Source of the DNA: Takakia lepidozioides
Lineage: Eukaryota; Streptophyta; Takakiopsida; Takakiales; Takakiaceae
DNA: 64,000 bases
Reading direction: 5' to 3'
Assembly (NCBI GenBank): GCA_030704615.1
Contig: CM060734.1
Location: 7,318,001-7,382,000 of the forward strand
Positions 1 through 11,639 of this stretch are shown here, piece by piece (position 1 is the first letter of the stretch; each line of letters starts with the position of its first letter). The translations under genes were made by a program, and so were the position numbers. A model generated the notes under the pieces. It was not told the origin of the DNA, did no database searches, and saw only the letters and a list, made by a program, of their open reading frames with translations.

Positions 1-1266
1 CGGGGTCAAGAGACACCATAATTTACGCTTCCTTTGGGAGGCGTCATATTACATTATTACAGGTGGGCAAGAATCAGTTCTAACGCCCAAACGTGTATGT
101 AACGGCTGAACGCACGTTTGGATGCTTCGCATTCTGACCTCTTCAGCATACTGTGAAAATTGTAAAATCAGACAATATACATACTGGTGGAGAAGGACTG
201 TACTACTTTTAGGACGTTGTAACGCCTGGTTCTTGGGAAGATACAAAGTCCAAAGTTTACATAGCCGTCCCTGCCAGTCTGGAGACACTGCACTCGTTTG
301 TTTGCAGCGTTTCTCTTTGGAGAGGATGATAGAGAAATTAGGCAGGAGGGTTTTGTGATAACAGCTACTCTAGGCATAAGTTTCCTGTGTCTTTGGCAGC
401 GTCAGCTTGAAGGTGTGAAGGAACCTCGTTCTTCAGATCCCACGACACCCTTGTGAACCTAACGTCGTTGCAGCGATCGTATATAGGGCCACTTGTGAAC
501 ATGCGACCTCGAGTACATATGAGTTCAAAATCTTTCATACCCGGTGGTCTAAAACAGCTTTGAGTGGTCAACAAGCTCCTTGTTCACCTATTCCAGTAGT
601 TCCTCCTTATAACTGATGTCTGTCCTTGGATTAACTTCCCATTTTTATATAGATCTCGCAGTGTGATCTCGCCCTAGCCTTCACTTCAATTTCTACTTCT
701 TACTTCAAAGCCCGAGCTGCCTTCATCAGTAGCTGACAGACTCTAAAACTCTGTTTCGATGATATGAAATCCAATGAACATCACGGAATAGTTCTCATGA
801 AGTCCTATGAAATCTCCGTTCGTTTTATATCAGTTACTGAATTGCCCAGATCCTGTTTTACAGCCGTCATCTGCTAACTTGGCATGATGGCCTGCAGCAG
901 CAATCTATCCCTCGAGATCTTCCAAGTTTCAGGTTTAAGAGATTATATTGAAAAATGCGAGATAATGTGAAACTTGCAAATCACTAATAGATCAGTACTT
1001 AACGCTAGGAAGCTTAAAACTCCATCGATTGGTCAGCGTCTTTTCAACGAAGAAGGATATAAATGTTCAAGACACATGCAATAATTGTTCTAGCTCAGTC
1101 TGCAAGGTAACCCTAAGCGCATTCAAAATCCTGGTTAAAAGCTCTCAATGAATATAAGCTGAATTGCTCATTACATTGACCATCAGCTAGATCTGATTCT
1201 GAGCTTTAAAGCCTGCGAGAGTGTAACATCACACGCTTTAGAACCTACTTCCGGTTCAAACTGAGA
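1..1266. other. 5' intergenic region, no gene seen
   Basis: Only short unrelated open frames are present, none with recognisable domains. The stretch directly precedes the polygalacturonase gene, so its promoter and 5' leader should lie here. I could not single out a TATA box with confidence. Confidence 0.5.
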
Positions 1267-4200
1267 ATGGGCAGACCTAATCCGCTCGGTGGTGCCCGCA
1301 AACAATTCATGCGAGTTCTCATTCTTACCTCAACACTAACTTGCTGCCAAGGTTCAGAAGTATCGAAGCTTCCTGAATCACACGACATGCCACATATTTT
1401 TACGTTGAGCTATGGTTACACAACCACCTTAAATCACCTTGAAATTTCAAGAGATTCCATGAAGCAGAAAGGACAAAGTAGTATTAGAGTCTTCAATGTC
1501 ATGTCAGAAGGGGCGAAAGGAGATGGCAGGTTTGATGATACACAGGTACATATGTCTTCGAATTCTTATTTTTTTAAATCGTACATTGTAACATGTATAA
1601 AATTTAGATAGCGCAGAGCAAGCTAGGAATAACGCAATGATCTGAGATAGAACTGTTCCAGAAATGAACAAATAGCAAATGACAAATACATTAATTTTGT
1701 GTACAACTTGTCCAGAAACCCAGGTTTTCGAATGAGGAAATTCTGTGTAGCAGCTTCGGTCCTCAATCTAGTCTAAAGGTCAAGCATATATAGTAGTGCA
1801 GAAAAGTCGACCTTGAACACAGTTTTCAGTGTGACGGGAGGCCGTTTTCTTGTTTTTGAATGTTAAGACCATAAGAAGCTTGAATGAAAGCTGAAAGGCG
1901 GTTCAGGTGGGTACATTATTTTCTGAAAACTGAAAAAATCTTTCGAGCTACTGCAAAAATGGTGATCAGATCATGACTTCATAGTTAGGACTTGTTCTGA
2001 TAGCACTGGGAAGTAGAAGTGCAAGCTTCTGAAGGAGGACTTGCTTTAAAATTGGAATCTGATGGATCGAGCGATGCGGTTCTAGGCATTGCAAAAAGCA
2101 TGGAAGAAGGCCTGTAATTGGCATTCGGCAGCCACGGTGTATGTGCCATCCGGATCTAAGTTTCTCCTCAGGCCCTCCACATTTTCTGGGCCTTGTGCCT
2201 CCAATCTTCTTCTGAAGGTACGTAAAAGGATGCCATCTAGCGCGCAAAGGAGGGTGTGGTATACATCATGTGCCAGTGCCTCGCCTCCAAGTAGGAGGGT
2301 ACTTTCTAGCTCAGCAATTTACATGATGCCGTGGCATGGTTCTTTCGATCTTTGACGTAGGACGTCATATATCGATCTTTAATACCTCTGTACTGATGAA
2401 CAGGTGGAGGGAACAATAGTTGCATTGGACGAACCAAACGCGTGGCCTGCCACAGCAGGCTTCAACCGCATATGGCTCGAGTTCAAGGATCTCAACAATT
2501 TCTCACTAGTGGGTCCAGGAGTGATCAATGGGCGTGGGAAACGATGGTGGGCCCAAGCTTGCAAAGCAAGCATGAGCTCCGTAGGTGCTGCTTCCCTGTG
2601 ATTAAAAAGTTAAACAATAAACATGGCCTTAGGGTGTCATGGCGGAAACCCATGAGCCGTACATATATATATTGTTTGAAATCATACTGTAAAGATCAAC
2701 AGAAGTTGCAACAGATTCATGCCCAGAAGTCATTCTCTAAGTAAGATTCTTGTTCCGAGCTCTAGCACTGCAACTCTCATATAAACTCATGAATTTTATG
2801 CTCTACTTTTAGTGCTCCATGCAGTACAGCTCTGAAATAGCTTCTAAGTCAAATTACTGACAAACGATGGCTGGAGGTCTGTTTGGCCGTTGGTGCTGTG
2901 TCTACATTCTGGGGAGTATTATATATGCGCAGGATTGCCTGCAATCCGCCGAGCCTCCAAATGTGAGTTCTTAGCGACTTCTGAATTCTTGAGATCTTAA
3001 TCAAAGCTAGACTTTTAAACTTGACAAATTCTCTTCCAGAAGAAATACTTGTAGTCCAGAAGCTGATTTCTGTAAGAGCAATCTGTTAACTTATTCCGCA
3101 AGACCTAGATAAGGTTGCTTAGGGACACTTGCTCTCCAATTTTGACCCAACTTTGATCTCACTTGGTCGATCTTTGCTATATCCGCAGGCAGTGGTCTTC
3201 ACACGATGCACAAACATCCGGGTCAGCAATTTGAGGATAAAAGATAGCCAGAAGTTTCACCTCACGTTTGTGGACTGCAATGGTGTGCTAGCCACTGGTC
3301 TGCACATCACAGCCCCCGGGACCAGTCCCAATACAGATGGAATTCATATCAAAGGGTCTCGATATGTTTACATCCGAAACTGCAAAATTGCAACTGGTGA
3401 GTCTAGATTTACCAGTTGGCTTGTCTCTTTCATCTTGGTTGAATATTTCATTTTTGTACCGAAAAACCTTCAAGGTGACATCTGTTGTAATACTGGTAAC
3501 ATCAATGTAGGGGACGACTGCATTTCCATTCAGACTGGGTCATCGAGGTTGCTCATTCAGGACATCGAATGTGGACCCGGCCATGGCATCAGGTATCTCT
3601 CACAAATACTGAATGCAGTGTGGCACTCTTTCCCGGTAATTTGTAAGCGTTTCCCATTTTGGTGGGATAGACAGGAAGAGACAGACATAAAGAAGTTCGA
3701 GAAGTTTTGCAGATCGAGCGATGAGGGTGCATTCTACAATCGGAAGACAAAACGGTTCCCTCATTTCAAAATGGAGGGGACCTGAGAATGAAGAAGACTG
3801 GTACTATTACTCTGACGAAAGCCTCAAGTACAAATTCTAGATAGATCACACATTTTAACAGATAGCTGAAACATATCCAGACACATGCTCATACTTCTCT
3901 CTTATGCTCCTGACAGCATTGGTAGCCTTGGAAAGGGGAGAACTAAGGCTTGTGTATGGGGCGTGACGGTAAACCGTGTAACCTTTGATTACACCACCAA
4001 TGGCTTTCGCATCAAATCATGGCAGGTAGTTAGTTCCTGCGGCAACTATGAATTCAGTTTCATTTACTGCCCGAACCTTCTAGATCAAGTTCACAGTCTA
4101 TATCACTAGAATAATATCTCATGCAGACCAAAAGTTCTAAGTTGAAACTTCCCCGTACATTCTGTTCATCAAGCTATGGGAAATGAGAGGCGCTGCTGCT

Positions 4201-5217
4201 CCTTGTCATACCCTGCACCCATGCACAAATGGATGATGAAACAAGCCGAACACCTAATCATTGAAATCTAGTTCAGTCGCCGTGAGGTGAAGTGGCTCTT
4301 AGTTACTCAGGCTTCGACCGGAGTCTTCTTCTTTCGAAGTCTACTCATAGCTGAGTCAGTTCATTCATATCAGCAGCCAACACGATGTAGGTCCATGATC
4401 ACATCTGCAAATGTTCCGTAGGGTATGAATGTGTGCCAGATATATATCATCCGAGCGAAGAAAAGACAATCAAAAGCAGGATGAAAGTCTCCAGAAGAAG
4501 GTTGCTTTAGATTGAGATGGTAAGAGCTAAAAACTTTTATGTCTGATTGTCCATCGGAACACTCATCTTTCAGGGGGGCTCTGGCCATGCCCATGGCATG
4601 AAGTTTCTGAATGCAAAAATGAACGGTGTCCACACGCCGGTGTCTATCAACCAGTATTACTGTGACGCCCCCTCCCCCTGTGGTAACCAGGTACACCTTC
4701 AATTTTCCATACATCTGCTGTTGTGGTGCCTTGCCCTTGCAAATTGCAATACGTAATGCGGTTCAAGCAAATCACATATTGTTCAATACAAATAGATCTA
4801 GATTTTTGACTTGGAAATCTGAGTGCCCAGGACAGTAGTGAGGCACATGTATGTAAACAATATAATATCTTGGATGCTTGACAATCTGGAAATGAATCTG
4901 AGCCAACTGGTAACATTTTCAACCTGCAGACATCTGCGGTTGCAATCTCGGAGATTCTATTTGCAAACATCACAGGGACATCAGCAACAAGTCTGGCTGT
5001 AGATCTGCAATGCAGCGACCACGTGCCATGCAAAAATATTGTTCTACAGAACATTAGTTTGAGGCGCTCGGTAGACCGTCGAAAACGTGTGGAGTTCAGC
5101 TGCTGGAAAGCCTATGGCTTCGTCTCCGGTGTGAAGGATCCCATGAGCTGTGCGCTTGCAAGGAATCCGGGGTCCTCTACGAAGGAGACTACTCACAACA
5201 AACATCGCTGTCTCTAA
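1267..5217 (+). CDS. Polygalacturonase (glycoside hydrolase family 28), nine exons
   Basis: It hydrolyses alpha-1,4-galacturonan in pectin and should act in the cell wall. Proposed exons are 1267-1545, 2086-2217, 2404-2580, 2933-2962, 3189-3396, 3511-3592, 3917-4025, 4574-4690 and 4930-5217. All junctions are GT-AG and keep phase, giving 474 codons including the stop. Family signatures appear in order: FNVMSEGAKGDGRFDD near the N-terminus, SPNTDGIH, GDDCISIQTG (split by an intron), GPGHGIS (completed across a junction) and RIKSW. The catalytic Asp residues and the His are therefore present. The fourth exon is a 30-bp microexon (DCLQSAEPPN) at the position where homologues have a short Cys-Pro-rich linker. 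A hydrophobic stretch starting at the second Met (MRVLILTSTLTCC) could be the signal peptide. The start codon and microexon are the least certain parts. No disabling mutation is visible. Confidence 0.9.
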
Positions 5218-5794
5218 TCTGTTGTAGAACGCTGTTCAAATAGTTTTGTTATGTCCAGTATTGCTTGTGCATCGACTAAAGATATGCATGCAGCTGCTTT
5301 ACTTCTATAATTTATCTAACACCAACACTTACAAAAACTTGAATTTCTCAAACTTGGAGGGTACCCTTAGGCTTCTGGACACTAGGGGCACCAGGGGCGA
5401 CTGGATTTTAGTGTCCAAATTGCAATTGATAGACCTTGGAAACTACTCGACAGCGCTGGTTTTTTTTAAATCGCATTCTACAATATGCATGCATCTAGAT
5501 GATAATTCAATTGTGGGATTGCTCTGTATATAACATGTTGCCCAACAGGACACTTTATTCGGATGGGTATAGGTGCACAAGGTGTAGGGGAAGGCCCTCA
5601 GTGGAGGGCCTTCCCCCAACGTGAAAACCTGACCTAATATTGAACAGCAGACGCTTACAAATTTGTAAGATTACCTGCCAGCGTGGGAGGACCTTACAAG
5701 CCCCGTAAGGTACCTCCAAATAGGAGGAAAGTTCTGGTCGGGAAGGTACCTCCAGATAGAAAGGAAAAATTAGGTCAGGTTTTTACGTTCAAAC
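5218..5794. other. Downstream region of the polygalacturonase gene
   Basis: No coding potential is recognised. The region holds the presumed 3' UTR, a strong inverted repeat (5587-5616) and the flank of the hAT-type element that follows. Confidence 0.5.
5587..5616. repeat. Perfect 13-bp inverted repeat with 4-nt loop
   Basis: GGGGAAGGCCCTC (5587-5599) is followed by AGTG and its exact reverse complement (5604-5616). It could fold as a stable hairpin. It may be a relic of a small inverted-repeat element, and no function is assigned. Confidence 0.7.
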
Positions 5795-6486
5795 CAGTGT
5801 TAGGAGGGTATTACTTTTTCTAATACCAGCCAGGTCATGGTATTGAAAAGAAATTAGTATGATTTTTGATTTGTGGACGGGTATCAATAGGATGGGTATT
5901 CCAATCTAATGCCAGCCGGTTATCAACCCGGATATAAATAATTAAAATTAAAATAACCACTAAATCATTTTTTAAATCATTAATATCTCTTTAATTAAAT
6001 TTAGAAGCATACTTGATTTCACAAGGAAATGAATTATTATGTTGCGAAATTCAGACTTTGCATTACATAATAACGTTGCAGATTTTAGTATGCAAAGTGA
6101 AGCAAGCTTAGTTAAAAAAAGACTCATTGCAACCCTCATCGTCAAATAAACCAGCATTTGCAATGAGGTCCTCATATTCATCAATCATGTGCCAAAAAAT
6201 GAAGAATAGTGGCGGGCAATTGGGGCTAGACGCACTCTGACATGTGCACCCGCCCAATTTCATATCTATACCATGGTATAGTCCTTGTTTTTGCCCATAA
6301 TACGGGTATTGGATGGGTATTGGCTTTGGCAATACCAGCCGTTTGTTATTAACCCTAGTATTGGAATTGCCAATACCAGCCGGTTCGGTTATTAACTCTA
6401 GTATTACAATAACCAATACCAGCCGGGTCAGTTATTCAATACCCTGGTTGATACCCGGCCAGACCCTATATACCAGTCCAACACTG
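5795..6486. mobile_element. Non-autonomous hAT-type element (MITE-like, 692 bp)
   Basis: The element starts CAGTGTTAGG and ends with the imperfect reverse complement CCAACACTG, the CAGTG...CACTG form typical of hAT transposons. Immediately outside are identical 8-bp copies of GTTCAAAC (5787-5794 and 6487-6494), the target duplication length of hAT insertions. The interior has no transposase and is AT-rich. It carries several copies of a TACCAGCC motif near both ends (for example about 5823, 6333, 6373 and 6417), probably subterminal repeats bound by a transposase supplied in trans. Confidence 0.85.
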
Positions 6487-6494
6487 GTTCAAAC

Positions 6495-7349
6495 CTTCTT
6501 TTGGTGCAGTGTTTATTTGTGAAGACTGCAACGCCCTTCAACTTGCAAAAATGCTCCATATGAAGGGCAGAAAAATCAGGGCCCTTCAAAAGAAAGGCCA
6601 GATAAAATCTGAACCTTTCATCATGAATGGCTAAAAAAAATGAAACTTGCAAATGAAAGTCTAAGTTTAATAATGAAGGGTTCAGGGTACAAGTGCTTTT
6701 TGCATTGTGAGTCGTGTCAAGAACCTACACGGCCAGCCAAGTTGGAAGTTGCAATAGCCATTGGAATTTGAAAATTGGAGGTCCTAAATTCCAAAGGCTA
6801 TTGCAGTTTTGCCAATTTGCCAAATTCCATTCTCATTGCGTGGGCCCTTGCCCCCAAATGTGTGTACCGGGTATGTGTGGTGTACTCTAAGGCCCACTTG
6901 AGGCTTGGGGCTGTGGGAAATCGAGCAATCCTATTGGTCGAGAGCTTGGGGCCGGCCTTGAGAGCTTTAGACTAGGAGTCAAGGCCGAACAGCCTCTATG
7001 GCACCCATTTGGAGGTTATTTCTTCCTCCTCTTGTATCCCGGCCCGGCCGTGTTTTTTTAATATGATCTATAGGGCCTCTGTCCCCTTTTCTTAACTTAA
7101 AAAAAAAAAAAGGGCCGAAATCAAATAACATTTTTTATTCTACACAAGTTTGGCCTCAAGTCGGCCCCAAGGGGAGAAAAGGGACCCTCCTAACTTGGGA
7201 GGCCACCAACAAGGCCACCAACACTGCTTGGGGTCGTCCTCCCTCACACTGGAATACTATTTATTTCCTTCAATCTCCACCACACGATCCAATCCTCTCA
7301 TCTTTCCCTCTCCTCCTTCGGCCCCACTCCAACATTATATATAGCAAAT
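6495..7349. other. Non-coding stretch
   Basis: No gene, RNA or element boundary could be supported here. Local simple-sequence tracts occur, for example an A-run near 7100. Confidence 0.5.
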
Positions 7350-7617
7350 TGTACACAATGAGAACCTATTCCATTTATAACAACAATTACATACTTTATT
7401 GATCATACAGAAAGTCTCTCATATTAAATATATATCCATCTCTCTCTGTCTCTGTGTGTTCTTTTTGTGAGAGACACAGCTCTCCTTTATAGTTACACAA
7501 CTGAGTAGGTAGTCCAATGGTTACATAACCGATATATGTGACTTCTCGAATCACATCCGAAGAGTTGTGTCTGTCAGAATGTTGAAGCTGCAACTCTGTA
7601 TCGGCAACTTTCCAACA
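7350..7617 (-). mobile_element. Copia-type LTR, minus orientation
   Basis: Read on the minus strand the block begins TGTTGGAAAGTTGCC and ends CTCATTGTGTACA, the TG...CA form of an LTR, 268 bp. It contains a TATA-like ATATATATTTAA followed by AATAAA. Directly upstream on the minus strand (7618-7629) is CTGCAGGGGGAG, a purine tract as found next to copia 3' LTRs. It is therefore probably a 3' LTR whose internal region, to the right, is truncated or decayed. The left boundary is less certain than the right. Confidence 0.6.
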
Positions 7618-7629
7618 CTCCCCCTGCAG

Positions 7630-7880
7630 CGAAACATTTAAGAATTTTTAAGTTTATCTTGTAAATTTGAATCTACTTGAAATTTTTCTAATTTCATGGT
7701 CCGAGTCCAATGAAGTTCATAGCGCAAGCGTGGTCCGTATCTCTCCTACCTTCACGAGGTCCAAACTTCATATCTTTATTCCTTGGCTCCTTCCAGAAAT
7801 TCTTAATTTCAATTCGTAGTCTTCAATACAACGCAGGACTTGCTTCTCCCCCTGGTTGCAGGTATGGACATGATGCTGCA
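7630..7880. other. Possible remnant of copia internal region
   Basis: This lies where the internal 3' end of the copia element would be. No pol domain is recognisable, so assignment rests only on position beside the polypurine tract. Confidence 0.25.
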
Positions 7881-7884
7881 ATAA

Positions 7885-8300
7885 CACGTCAGCGTCGGCG
7901 TCACATCAAGACGTGACGGTCGTCACGTCGAGTCCATAACAAGACATTCGTCGTGGTAATTTTTTTTTACTTTTTTTACTTTTTACTTTTTTCTACCACG
8001 TTGGCGACATCGAGGACGAAGGCGACCGGCCAGGTGACGGCTTGCCAAGGCGACCATCCAGGCGCCGGGCGCCGGGCAGGATGGGGCGCCGGCCCGGGCG
8101 ACCGCCACGTCAGCGGTCACCTGGCGGGATGGGCCGCCGGCCCAGGTGATCGCCACGTCAGCGGTCGCCACATTGCGCTGGTGGCCGCCACGTGGCGAAC
8201 ATCTTCCGGAAGGCGCTTGGGTGACCGCTTTTGAGCGGTCGCCCATATAAGGGGAAGGATGCCATTCTTGGCACTCACTTTCACTCTTCCCCTTTAGCTC
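7885..8300. repeat. GC-rich GCGACCGCC hairpin block ending in a TATA-like box
   Basis: The block begins with CACGTC/GACGTG palindromes. It continues with several diverged GCGACCGCC / GGCGGTCGC inverted pairs and ends in GCGGTCGCCCATATAAGGGG near 8236. The same order (CACGTC palindromes, hairpin array, TATA, GT-rich leader with GGGGGAGGTTTTGTC) recurs at 10177-11310. The two therefore look like diverged copies of one promoter or terminal module flanking the unrecognised gene at 8644-10199. Confidence 0.5.
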
Positions 8301-8643
8301 TGTGGGTGTGGGATGCTTTGCATTCTGCCGAGCGGAGTTAGAGGAAGATGGAAGCCATTGACACGGAGGGGGAGGTTTTGTCTCCGATTTTTATAAAATT
8401 GTGGGCTTTTCACCCCCGCATCCCATCTTTGGCTTCCAAACCCATTTTCTCAAAATTCATTAGGTGGAGACTAAATAGATCTTTGTGTGTTTCGGAGTTG
8501 GCCCCCCCTTGTGGTGTGTTATATTTTACTGTGACTTTGCTGAAATTGGTGAGTTTCGGTCAAACGATGTGACTGGAGCAGGTACACTAGGCCTTTACAT
8601 CATATAGAAATAAATGAGAGTTGTGTAAAGGCTATATAATATT

Positions 8644-10199
8644 ATGAACGTTATAAAAATGACGGAGGAGGAGGGGCAACGGCGTAGGCACCGAGAGGAG
8701 GCGGTCGAACCAGGCCCCGCAGGGAAGAGAGGTGCCAAATGGAAGAAATAGGACCTCAATTGGGACGTTTACGATAGGCTGAAAATTCAAACGGCCGACA
8801 GATGGGATGCTATTCTGGAGGACAAACTGTAGACTATGGGGATGTGTAAAAAATTCGTGATAATGTGTCACATAAACCGTTTGTGGCCCAGGCCAAGACA
8901 TCAGATACACACTCGAAACAATTGCTGCGACGCCCCAACTTGCACAAATGCACATTTTCGCCAGAGAGCCGAAGATGTATACAAGACATTGTAGGGACAA
9001 CCAAAGTTGTACCGAAACTCCATACCATATACATTGGCAGCCATGGTGTATGTTGAGGTTGTTTTGCATAGGCGTGTGGATTGGCAAACAGCCACAAAAC
9101 GAAAAGGAGCGAAGCAGTACACCTTTAGCGACATCCCCGACCCATATGAGCCCCAGCCCCAAAGCCAGTTGAATGCAGCTGCAGCAACAGTAGCACTACC
9201 ATCACCCCAACGCGAGTTGAATGCACCTGCAGCAACAGTAGCACTGTCATCGTCCCAACCCGTATTGAATGCACCCGAAGCAACTGCAGCATAGCCTTTG
9301 TTGGAAAATGAATTGCAAGCCAAAGACCGACGTATCGCGGAGTTGGAGTACATGATGAATAGGCAAAGGCGTCAAATAGAGGAATTGGAGAGACAGTCCT
9401 CAATATTGGTCGACGATGTCATTGCACAAATAACTTATGATATTCCTAGCCCGCCCCGGTCGTCATTTGCTGTTGCACAGCATGCAAGGCTTGAATGTGA
9501 ACAGAGGACAAAAGACAATGAGCCTATGGTGGTGAGGGGTGAGTGTTCAGGAACAACTATTCAATCCGACACAACAATTGTTGTGGAAAATCTCATTAAG
9601 GAACGAGATACCGCAATGACGACTGCAAATCGGCTGGCCAGGGTAATAGACCTCAAAAGGTTTGTGCCATGTGAAGAGAGGTGGACGGAGTGGGTCATGT
9701 GGGCGAGAACTTTGGAATCAGAAGAAGTTTAGAAAGAACATGCACTATATCGACTACAACAAGTTGCACGGATGTCAGATCGTGTTGTGCAGAACATTTA
9801 TGCAAGCATGCAGCGCTATGAGGTATTTGTCACTAACGGAGAAAAACAAATGATGAAGAAAGAAAAAAACGTGAAGGCCAAGACGTGTCCGCCGCACTTG
9901 CCACCCATACATCCGAGTTTGAATCATTCACGGTGTGGGGTGATTTACATGGCATGTTTGACCTTTGTGAACATAGAGTTGGTGGAGGCAATGAGAGCAT
10001 AATTTGGGAATTTGAAATGGAGGAGGAATGGGATACTAGTGAGACACAAATGTCATCTCACTTGTTCAACAACAAGCGGGTGGAGTGCTCACGTCCTCCA
10101 ATACCATCATGGATCAAAGATGGCTCGTGTTGTCCGGTTTGCCTTAATCCATATGGTCCTGAGGGCCTAGTTATCATTCCTGACGTGACGTGGTGCTGA
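8644..10199 (+). pseudogene. Unrecognised transposon-type protein with coiled coil and partial RING-like motif
   Basis: One reading frame runs from the ATG at 8644 to about 9860 with only isolated stop codons (about 8746, 8833, 8980, 9292, 9730). A frame shift then leads into the frame ending at 10199. In order there are a basic/acidic start, a conserved block CKKFVIMCHINRLWP followed by IPYTLAAMVYVEVVLHR, a three-unit Ala-rich repeat, and a coiled coil (about 9298-9410, ELQAKDRRIAELEY...). The end reads CCPVCLNPYGPEG, the first Cys pair of a RING-like finger. The finger is cut off where the GACGTGACGTGG module starts near 10177. A second, partly inverted copy lies at 11407-12080, so this is a repeated gene, probably element-encoded. 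I do not recognise the family and assign no function. Confidence 0.5.
9168..9293 (+). repeat. 48-bp coding minisatellite, about 2.6 units
   Basis: The start of the unit (GTTGAATGCA or ATTGAATGCA) recurs at 9168, 9216 and 9264. It encodes a 16-residue repeat beginning LNAxAATVAL inside the unrecognised transposon gene. The 48-bp period keeps the frame. Confidence 0.75.
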
Positions 10200-10370
10200 C
10201 ACGTCGGCCGTCACGTCACGTCGAATCCGGACGTTTACCCATGTAATTTTTTTTACATTTGACTTTTATGATTTACTTCTACCCTTTGTAATGACATGAC
10301 AGCCACGGTGTAAAACAGACGTGGCCAATTATTAATATTTATTAATTCTTTAAAAAAAAATGTGTCCGCT
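10177..10370. repeat. CACGTC/GACGTG palindrome cluster
   Basis: Overlapping GACGTG and CACGTC palindromes followed by a T-run resemble the segment at 7885-7970. This marks the point where the preceding pseudogene is interrupted. Confidence 0.45.
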
Positions 10371-10895
10371 TATATTGGCGGTCACTAGTAATTTATTTAT
10401 TTTTAAATGAAGCGACCGCCCATATTGGCGGTCGCTTGTATTTTATTACATTTTAAAATAAGCGACCGCCTACATTGGCGGTCGGTTGAAGTTTATTATG
10501 TTTTAAATGAAGCGACCGCCCAGATTGGCAGTCGCTCGCACTTTATTATATTATTATTATTATATCTTTGATATATTCTGTAAAAATACAGCGACCGCCA
10601 TGTGGCGGTCGCTATATATATATTTTAAATTTAGCGACCGCCATTTAGCAGCGGTCGCTTATTTTTATTTTTATTCTTAAATAAAGCGACCGGTCGCTTA
10701 CTTAATATTTTTTTTTAAATGAAGCGACCGTCATTTAGCGGTGGTCGCTTATTTATATTTTGAATCTTGAATTAAGCGACCGCAAGTAGGCGGTCGCTTA
10801 TTTAATATATATATTTAAAAAGCAGCGACCGCTATGTGGCGGTCGCTCTTCTTGTTTTTATAAATATAGCGACCGCCATGCGGCGGTCGCGTGTT
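10371..10895. repeat. Array of about ten GCGACCGCC...GGCGGTCGC hairpins
   Basis: Short inverted pairs (AGCGACCGCC and GGCGGTCGCT, loops of 4-8 nt) alternate with AT-only spacers of roughly 25-35 bp such as ATTTATATTTT. Arms vary by single bases while complementarity is mostly kept. The array stands upstream of a TATATAAA box at about 11152. Confidence 0.8.
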
Positions 10896-11406
10896 TTTTT
10901 TTTTTTAGAAATCCAAGGACCCGCCGTGTGGCATTTTGTTTTTAATTTTTAATCATGAAGCGGCGCCTCAGCCAGCCACGTGGCGAGGTTGCCACGGGTC
11001 AAGAAAAACGAAACAAATGGGATGGGGGAGGTGGTTTTGAACCCTTGACTTCTCGCATGTGGGTGCGCGTGGCGAGGCGCCACTGGCCTGTCGCGCCTTT
11101 TCAAGCATAATGTCATTTTTTTATTTTTTTTTGGGGGGGCCTGGTGGGTGCCTATATAAACCATTCCCCCCTCATTTTCTGATCACTTTTGCCTATCTTG
11201 TGGTGCGGTTCCTTGGCATCCTGTAGTCCTTTCGGACTTCGTTGCTTGGCACTGCCAACGGGAGGTGCAAAGGTGATTATTTAGGGGGGGAGGTTTTGTC
11301 GGTTTTCTATTGGTCAGTCCCACACACTTGTTCACGGTACAATCATCGTATCACCATTTTGCCGTTTCCGGATCTCCGGCGGCCTGTTTAGCGGGCACTA
11401 TCAGGC
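10896..11406. promoter_or_regulatory. Putative TATA-containing leader module after the hairpin array
   Basis: CTATATAAACC lies at about 11151. It is followed by a C/T-rich leader and a GGGGGGGAGGTTTTGTC segment (about 11286) that matches the leader at 8366-8384. By layout this is a promoter-like region of a mobile element. No transcript evidence is available from sequence. Confidence 0.35.
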
Positions 11407-11475
11407 TTGCAACGTGTCGCACGCATGTCGAACCATAGCGTGGATAGCATTTATGGCAACATGCAAAGGTATAAC
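11407..11475 (+). pseudogene. Fragment of the unrecognised transposon gene, plus strand
   Basis: The frame LQRVARMSNHSVDSIYGNMQRY matches LQQVARMSDRVVQNIYASMQRY at about 9757-9822 of the larger copy. Similarity stops after about 70 bp, so it is a short displaced remnant. Confidence 0.55.
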
Positions 11476-11639
11476 GATCTCCGCATCGCATCAAGCGTGT
11501 TCGCCAGATATACCAATTGGGCAGATGTGATCACTGGTCTCTTTCCGCCAATTGTTCCTCTAACGTTGCAGCCGGTTGTATTCCGAACGTATCCGTGATG
11601 TACTCCAAATCGTATAGCAACCTTGCATTCCTCCTACTA

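Noticed and set aside
5587-5616. Rho-independent terminator or riboswitch-like hairpin
   Set aside because: The context is plant nuclear DNA with no following T-run, so a bacterial-type terminator reading is not appropriate.
7953-8246. Gly/Arg-rich open frames on both strands at about 8.0-8.25 kb
   Set aside because: Both derive from the GC-rich hairpin block, with no conserved domain and overlapping opposite strands.
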